Source of the DNA: Gemmatales bacterium
GTDB taxonomy: Bacteria > Planctomycetota > Planctomycetia > Gemmatales > HRBIN36
Length of the DNA: 64,000 nt
NCBI GenBank assembly: GCA_025060195.1
Contig: JANXCQ010000018.1
Location: forward strand, 1-64,000
Direction of reading: 5' to 3'
Shown: positions 63,226 through 64,000 of the stretch, one piece after another
How the letters are laid out: each line of letters opens with the position of its first letter
How positions within the stretch are numbered: the stretch's first letter is position 1
The notes under the pieces: model-generated
The model's input: only the letters and a program-made list of their open reading frames with translations
The model's database searches: none
What the model was told of the DNA's origin: nothing
Made by a program: the position numbers and the translations under genes

Positions 63226-64000
63226 GGCACCAGAGGGGCTATTCGCCATTCCCAAAAAATTGCCAGCAGGAGAACAAGCACTGCGGAAGCGCCAAGATAA
63301 GGATAAGCCTCGTGAAATTGATAGTAGTCAGGTCGTTCAATCACGGGCCGAGTTAGTGCATCCCAGGTTTCGACCGCGCGACGAAGTGCCGGCGCGTCCG
63401 AGGCCTCAAGCGCCAAGCCACCTGTTATCGAAGCAACTTGCCGCATAATCTGTTGGCCGATCTCCGCATCCTGCCGTAACCGCACATCAGCTACCGCTTG
63501 TGGCTCCGGGCCGATGCGGATGGTGTCGATAGGAATTCCCAGCGACCGTGCCAGTTGTGCTGCTTCGAGTGGGTGGCGCGCACCCGAAAGGATTTCGGGA
63601 GGCACATTGTGCTCCCCATCGCTCACGAGCAAAATCCGCCGCGCTGGAGCTCGCGTGTGCCCTAACAGACGTAGTGCAATTATCAACGCATCCCCGATGT
63701 TTGTCGCTGATTCTGGAGGAGTACTGATTGGTTCGGCCTGCTGAAGCAATTGAACTAGTGCCGCATGATTAGCCGTCGGTGGCGCTAGGTCCTGCACGAA
63801 CACCGCGAACGTAACCAAGCCGATCAAATCGTCCTGCCTGCCCGGAAGATGCTGGTCGCCGCCAACCAGTAGGTCCTGCAAGATTTGGCGCGCCACTTCC
63901 CAACGCGCCACGGCTCGGCCACCTGAAACAAAATCTTGCTCGGCCATGCTGCCACTTATATCCACTACTAGAAGCCAAGCCAGGGATCGTGTCGGCAACC
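63222..64000 (-). CDS. BatA-like VWA protein, 5' end outside window
   Basis: The visible 258 residues begin inside or near the VWA domain, with no membrane N-terminus, so the gene starts beyond the end of the window. MIDAS residues are in LLVVDISGSMAEQDF, with a second motif in ILLVSDGEHNVPPE, and a C-terminal membrane helix (YPYLGASAVLVLLLAIFWEW). This is the usual BatA plan. It overlaps the BatB-like gene by 4 bases, so they are cotranscribed. Confidence 0.85.
   Translation of the reverse strand, partial: LPTRSLAWLLVVDISGSMAEQDFVSGGRAVARWEVARQILQDLLVGGDQHLPGRQDDLIGLVTFAVFVQDLAPPTANHAALVQLLQQAEPISTPPESATNIGDALIIALRLLGHTRAPARRILLVSDGEHNVPPEILSGARHPLEAAQLARSLGIPIDTIRIGPEPQAVADVRLRQDAEIGQQIMRQVASITGGLALEASDAPALRRAVETWDALTRPVIERPDYYQFHEAYPYLGASAVLVLLLAIFWEWRIAPLVP

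Noticed and set aside
1..64000. CRISPR arrays, rRNA genes, insertion sequences and prophage
   Set aside because: No regularly spaced repeats, rRNA-like blocks, transposase, integrase or phage structural genes were seen on either strand.

Overview
The window looks like chromosomal DNA of a planctomycete, most like Gemmatales/Gemmataceae. The basis is family content: a TIGR03000 protein, a Minf_1886-family protein, a giant PVC-type CxxCH haem protein, a DUF1592/DUF1588 cytochrome protein, an LEDR-type N-terminus on a secreted ELWxxDGT-repeat protein, and sigma factor / Ser-Thr kinase / FHA signalling genes. No rRNA, tRNA, CRISPR array or insertion sequence was seen. Assignment below phylum is inference.

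Layout. 0-8 kb: small lineage proteins, a broken ELWxxDGT gene, a Minf_1886 gene with a RicT-like PSP1 gene, an ECF sigma gene with an in-frame stop at a conserved Trp codon, a lipoprotein and a tail-anchored protein. 7.6-18.4 kb: family 4 uracil-DNA glycosylase, an M24 peptidase followed by accB-accC, a large membrane protein, a PfkB kinase, nusA behind a structured leader, and a zinc alcohol dehydrogenase. 18.3-22.1 kb (minus): tmk-holB, then a lipoate cluster of a LipB homologue without its catalytic residues, lipA, and a lipoyl-like domain without its lysine. 22.4-26 kb: sigma factor, Ser/Thr kinase, DedA protein. 26.4-33 kb: the giant haem protein, a DinB-like protein and a Cys-repeat TIGR03000 protein with a clear promoter and terminator. 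33-42.8 kb: FHA protein, MutY, three tandem WD40 proteins, a TolC-type lipoprotein and a CNNM/DUF21 transporter. 43-45 kb: a multidomain DNA methyltransferase with a GIY-YIG-like tail in A/T-richer DNA with repeats. 45-51 kb: DUF1592 protein, Gfo/Idh-like protein, trpF coupled to a PF20091 hydrolase. 51.9-58.1 kb: beta-carbonic anhydrase plus SulP transporter, and two convergent OprP/O-type porins. 58.2-64 kb (minus): Bat-type VWA proteins, a MoaD/ThiS-MazG fusion, then def-fmt-rsmB.

The strongest candidates for something undescribed are (i) the beta-grasp (GG motif)-MazG fusion at 61.6-62.1 kb, (ii) the methyltransferase with a duplicated middle module and GIY-YIG-like tail at 43.0-44.7 kb, and (iii) the lipoate cluster at 20.1-22.1 kb in which both the transferase and the acceptor domain lack the residues that define their chemistry. 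Three genes carry signs of stop or frame disruption (2.1, 5.4 and 47.6 kb); these may be real decay or consensus errors and need read-level checking.
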